This document shows positions 8,848 through 11,226 of a stretch of 11,226 nucleotides of DNA, piece after piece. The notes beneath the pieces are model-generated. The model made no database searches. It was not told the DNA's origin and worked only from the letters and a program-made list of their open reading frames with translations. Origin of the DNA: Phoronis ovalis (lineage: Eukaryota; Phoronida; Phoronidae); contig JAOXYB010055234.1 in assembly GCA_028565635.1 (NCBI GenBank), positions 1 through 11,226 of the forward strand, read 5' to 3'. A program made the translations under genes and the position numbers. Positions within the stretch are counted from its first letter, which is position 1, and each line of letters begins with the position of its first letter.

Positions 8848-10467
8848 GAAGAATATCTACTAACATCCACTTTCCCTAAGTTTCATTACATGCAAATGCA
8901 GAGTTTTTGAAATATGGCTTTTTCAGCGCATCCATTGTTTCTGCATATGCATGTATGCTTACATAGGGGTCAGTATCCACGTCCGTTTAACTATATTGGT
9001 CCAGTATCATGCACAAATTACGTAATTCTGACACAGACGAAAACCTTGTTGTACCTATAAAGTATAATAGTCAACATGCAAGATTTTGATGTTTGAAGTT
9101 TCGTAGTTATCCAACCACACTTGCCTTTTCCTCGATAGGATATCTTCCATGTGCAATGCTGAATGCAGGTGTACATAGCAAGGTTAGTTCCGCAGCAGAT
9201 GACGTATTAAAAGGCTTTTTTTAGAGTAAAGCGCGACTTTAGAGAAAGAAAACATCGCAACCAGTCAAATGTGACGCGGTGAACATTTTCTTAACAACAC
9301 TATAAAGCGTTACAGGTATAATGCTCGTCATTAGGTTCAGTTCACAGTTATACTAGAGATAAATTGAAATCCCCCCTCTCTGATCTGCTTACTCGGGAAT
9401 TAACACTAAGCAGCACACTTTTTTCCCAAGAACGGTCTGCGTGTATGCACCTATTATGCTGACTTATATACCCCCTGTGTAATATTTTTGTCTAAAATCT
9501 GAAAAGTGCTGAGTAAAAGTCGACACGCGGCCTCAATCTTAGTGGATTGATGAGTACCGCATCTGTGCCTACATTCATCACATGCAATTAACCGTTTTGG
9601 AGTTAAAACAAACATTTCTTTTGTACTAATTAATGTTAACGTTTTAACTGTTACTGATCTTAACGGAGATTACCCGTTCTGTATCTACTAAGGGATAAAG
9701 ATAGTTTTAAAGTACGTTTTCTGTGCTTCCTACAGTCTGCAGTGGTGCGTTCCTAGTATATCCACAGAAAATAAAATTAATGCATTGTTGTGAGCTCAAG
9801 GTGGGCCACAAATTCGTCAGAGATGCCAGAAAAAATGAAAGTTTGACTCCAGTGCGACAAAACTAAAGTAGTGTTAGCACTTAAAGCACGCTAGCTGAAA
9901 TCTTTAGTGCTGAAAGTCGATCTTTTATCGCCTAACAATGAACTACGGTGTGATGTTATTTTAAAATATATCAGTACCAATAGCGACTCAATAGCAACGT
10001 CCATTAATTTTTTACAACATTAAACTGATTTCTGCAGTTTTTCGCCTTCTCGAAGTCAATAGAAATCAGAGCTAATTTTATCTGTTTAGCGAGCTATACG
10101 TGTACAGGGTAATTGAGCGCATTCCCAGCTTGTGAAATACGTGTTTCGACAATCGCTTAATTTCTCAGAAATATGACGTTTAATGAAAGTGAATTCTCAT
10201 GAAACGCTTTCTACAAATGAGAAAGCATTCATTTTGTTCATTTTCCTGGCGTCACATATTTAATTAAAGCAGCAATTAACAAACTTTTGAAAACAGGTGG
10301 CGCCATATGGTGAAAAAAAAATGCTGTATAAAATCGAATTTCGTAAAAAGAACTAGTTCCGTTAAGTTTTGTGCAAAAATCTTAATGTGAACAATAAGCA
10401 GTGAGAAACTGTAAAAACTCATTTCCACGCGTTTCAGGTGTTTCTAAGCATATTTGAAAGTTAGCTC
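8848..10467. other. Gene-free stretch, more complex sequence
   Basis: No exon or RNA gene can be supported, and frames are short on both strands. Base composition is more even than in the left half, with CG-containing pieces near 9510-9540 and 9880-9930. A perfect stem, gctttct (10206-10212) with agaaagc (10220-10226) and a seven-base loop, is present. It does not match the histone stem-loop. This stretch could be intergenic regulatory DNA, intron, or decayed transposon, and I see no terminal repeats that would settle it. Confidence 0.5.
10290..10302 (+). promoter_or_regulatory. CTCF-like motif, weaker upstream half
   Basis: The core caggtggcgcc (10294-10304) is intact and fits the AGGTGGCGC form I associate with the insect CTCF motif. 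The upstream half is AAAA instead of CCAS, so the 13-mer scores only 10 of 13 and the 15-mer 12 of 15. Orientation is the same as the other two candidates. It may equally be a chance word. Confidence 0.3.
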
Positions 10468-10498
10468 TTATGTGAGCACTAATTCACCTCCCGCCCGT
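10468..10498. repeat. Dispersed short repeat, copy 2
   Basis: This is the partner of 8754-8789, in the same orientation and about 1.7 kb away. The shared 22 bp differ at one base (c for t at 10494). Left of it ttatgtgag aligns with ttatgagagcac with a small gap. Right of it the similarity stops abruptly, and the word that follows closely in copy 1 (agtgtagtgcaacc) is only met again at 10908. Two copies in one window imply a family present elsewhere in the genome, probably fragments of a transposon. Confidence 0.8.
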
Positions 10499-10907
10499 TA
10501 TAATGGGGAATTGACATATTTCGACATTAAATAAAAATATTACCACACTCTCACCGACATCTGGAATTAGATATTTTTTTATCCTTGTTTGTTCTAGTTT
10601 TTAAAACTTTTCAATTTTCACTAGCAAAACCAATTGAGCTACATCTATCTTTTTAAAGGTCGCTGTGCGGAACCTTGATTCTGAAGTGAAAATAGTGCAG
10701 GCGTATTAATCGATCACCGGCCAATGAGCAAACCGGTAGGTAAACAAAGACAAAATAGTTATATCACCGAGAAGTCTTCGTGCTCTGTCTAATGGTGTGC
10801 ATATTAACGCCTATTAGACCGTACGGAACCTACCCAGACCATGTATGCATTCAAGAATTTTTTTTAAAGATTTCGTTATCTTGCCGCTGCCTTCAAAGGA
10901 ACTATTT
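10499..10907. other. Gene-free stretch between the two halves of the repeat pair
   Basis: No gene is supported. The segment separates the two words that lie 4 bases apart at 8790-8793, so one reading is a 400-bp insertion into copy 2. I see no terminal inverted repeats or clean target duplication at the edges to prove it. CG-bearing strings occur at 10710-10740 (atcgatcaccggcc, accggt). Confidence 0.4.
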
Positions 10908-10921
10908 AGTGTAGTGCAACC
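10908..10921. repeat. 14-bp word shared with 8794-8807, copy 2
   Basis: Exact copy of agtgtagtgcaacc. Sequence to the right (aagctactttt) does not resemble the sequence right of copy 1 (ttatggaccac), so the shared block ends here. Confidence 0.55.
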
Positions 10922-10973
10922 AAGCTACTTTTAGAGACGCCACCCGTGGATGCCACTAAGTGTCGCCACTGGA

Positions 10974-10981
10974 TATATAAA
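10974..10981 (+). promoter_or_regulatory. Possible TATA box
   Basis: TATATAAA fits the TATAWAWR consensus and sits just right of a G+C-richer block (10936-10972, with gccact twice). That contrast is what a TATA promoter can look like. However, AT-rich DNA yields such words often, and no transcript start, initiator or downstream exon is visible before the window ends 245 bases later. Confidence 0.15.
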
Positions 10982-11080
10982 TGTTAATAGCAACACCAAA
11001 TCAGTAAACAAATTAAATAACAAACTAGATAGCCTTTTAGCAAAGGCAGGGTTGCTCATATTGGTTTTTATCACGTTAAA

Positions 11081-11159
11081 TGACCTCCAAATTACCTTTC
11101 AACATTATTTTTAGAATGTTGACCTTTGACCCCTAAATGACCTTCTGATCCCAAGGTCA
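11081..11159. promoter_or_regulatory. Cluster of nuclear-receptor half-sites (DR1 plus DR5)
   Basis: TGACCT or TGACCC half-sites lie at 11081-11086, 11120-11125, 11127-11132 and 11138-11143, and an inverted AGGTCA at 11154-11159. The second and third are spaced by one base (DR1, the arrangement bound by HNF4, COUP-TF and RXR-type receptors). The third and fourth are spaced by five (DR5, RAR/RXR type). Five half-sites in 79 bp is more than I would expect by chance. The alternative is that tgacctttgacccc-type strings belong to a dispersed animal repeat, in which case the spacing is inherited rather than selected. Nearby gene targets are unknown. Confidence 0.4.
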
Positions 11160-11226
11160 GCAATGGCCTACCCTGGGGATGTCAAACCTCAAATATCATG
11201 TCCTTAACTACAACAGACTTCGAGAT

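Noticed and set aside
8890-8897. ATGCAAAT octamers here and at 1991-1998
   Set aside because: Eight-base AT-rich words are expected in 11 kb, and there is no promoter context.
10206-10226. Stem gctttct / agaaagc as a possible histone-type 3' stem-loop
   Set aside because: Loop length and stem sequence do not fit the histone consensus, and no histone gene is upstream.

Overview
The window looks like non-coding DNA from a eukaryotic, probably animal, nuclear genome. By eye it is roughly two-thirds A+T. No reading frame exceeds about 100 codons in 11.2 kb, and there is no compact gene packing. I also see no ribosome-binding-site and operon layout, tRNA, rRNA or CRISPR array. Simple repeats, diverged tandem arrays and scattered repeat fragments are the main content. 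A marine invertebrate such as a mollusc is my guess, from the overall style (AT-rich, many short tandem repeats, frequent tacatgta-like words, nuclear-receptor-type half-sites). I have no diagnostic marker for that, so treat it as weak.

Layout: the left edge (1-93) is the end of a 38-bp tandem repeat. AT-rich unique sequence follows. From about 1411 to 1990 there is an old tandem array of about 145-bp units (five copies), and a related fragment lies 2.5 kb away at 4506-4557. Between and after these are a perfect 30-bp duplication (2419-2478), a 19-bp tandem repeat (3322-3371), a strong hairpin (3951-3984), an ATT microsatellite (4659-4700) and a 20-bp palindrome (6342-6361). A recent tandem duplication with an offset of about 123 bp occupies 8168-8414.

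From about 8430 to the end the sequence is less AT-rich. It holds a short dispersed repeat present twice in the same orientation (8754-8789 and 10468-10498) and a second shared 14-mer. It also holds two CTCF-like motifs, with a third near position 560, a possible TATA box, and a cluster of nuclear-receptor half-sites at the right end. These could mean the right side is nearer a gene or is older transposon-derived DNA. The sequence alone does not decide.

No set of genes works together here, because I find no gene I can support. I found no convincing new biological system. The best leads are the 145-bp array with its detached fragment, the paired dispersed repeat on the right, and the half-site cluster at 11081-11159.
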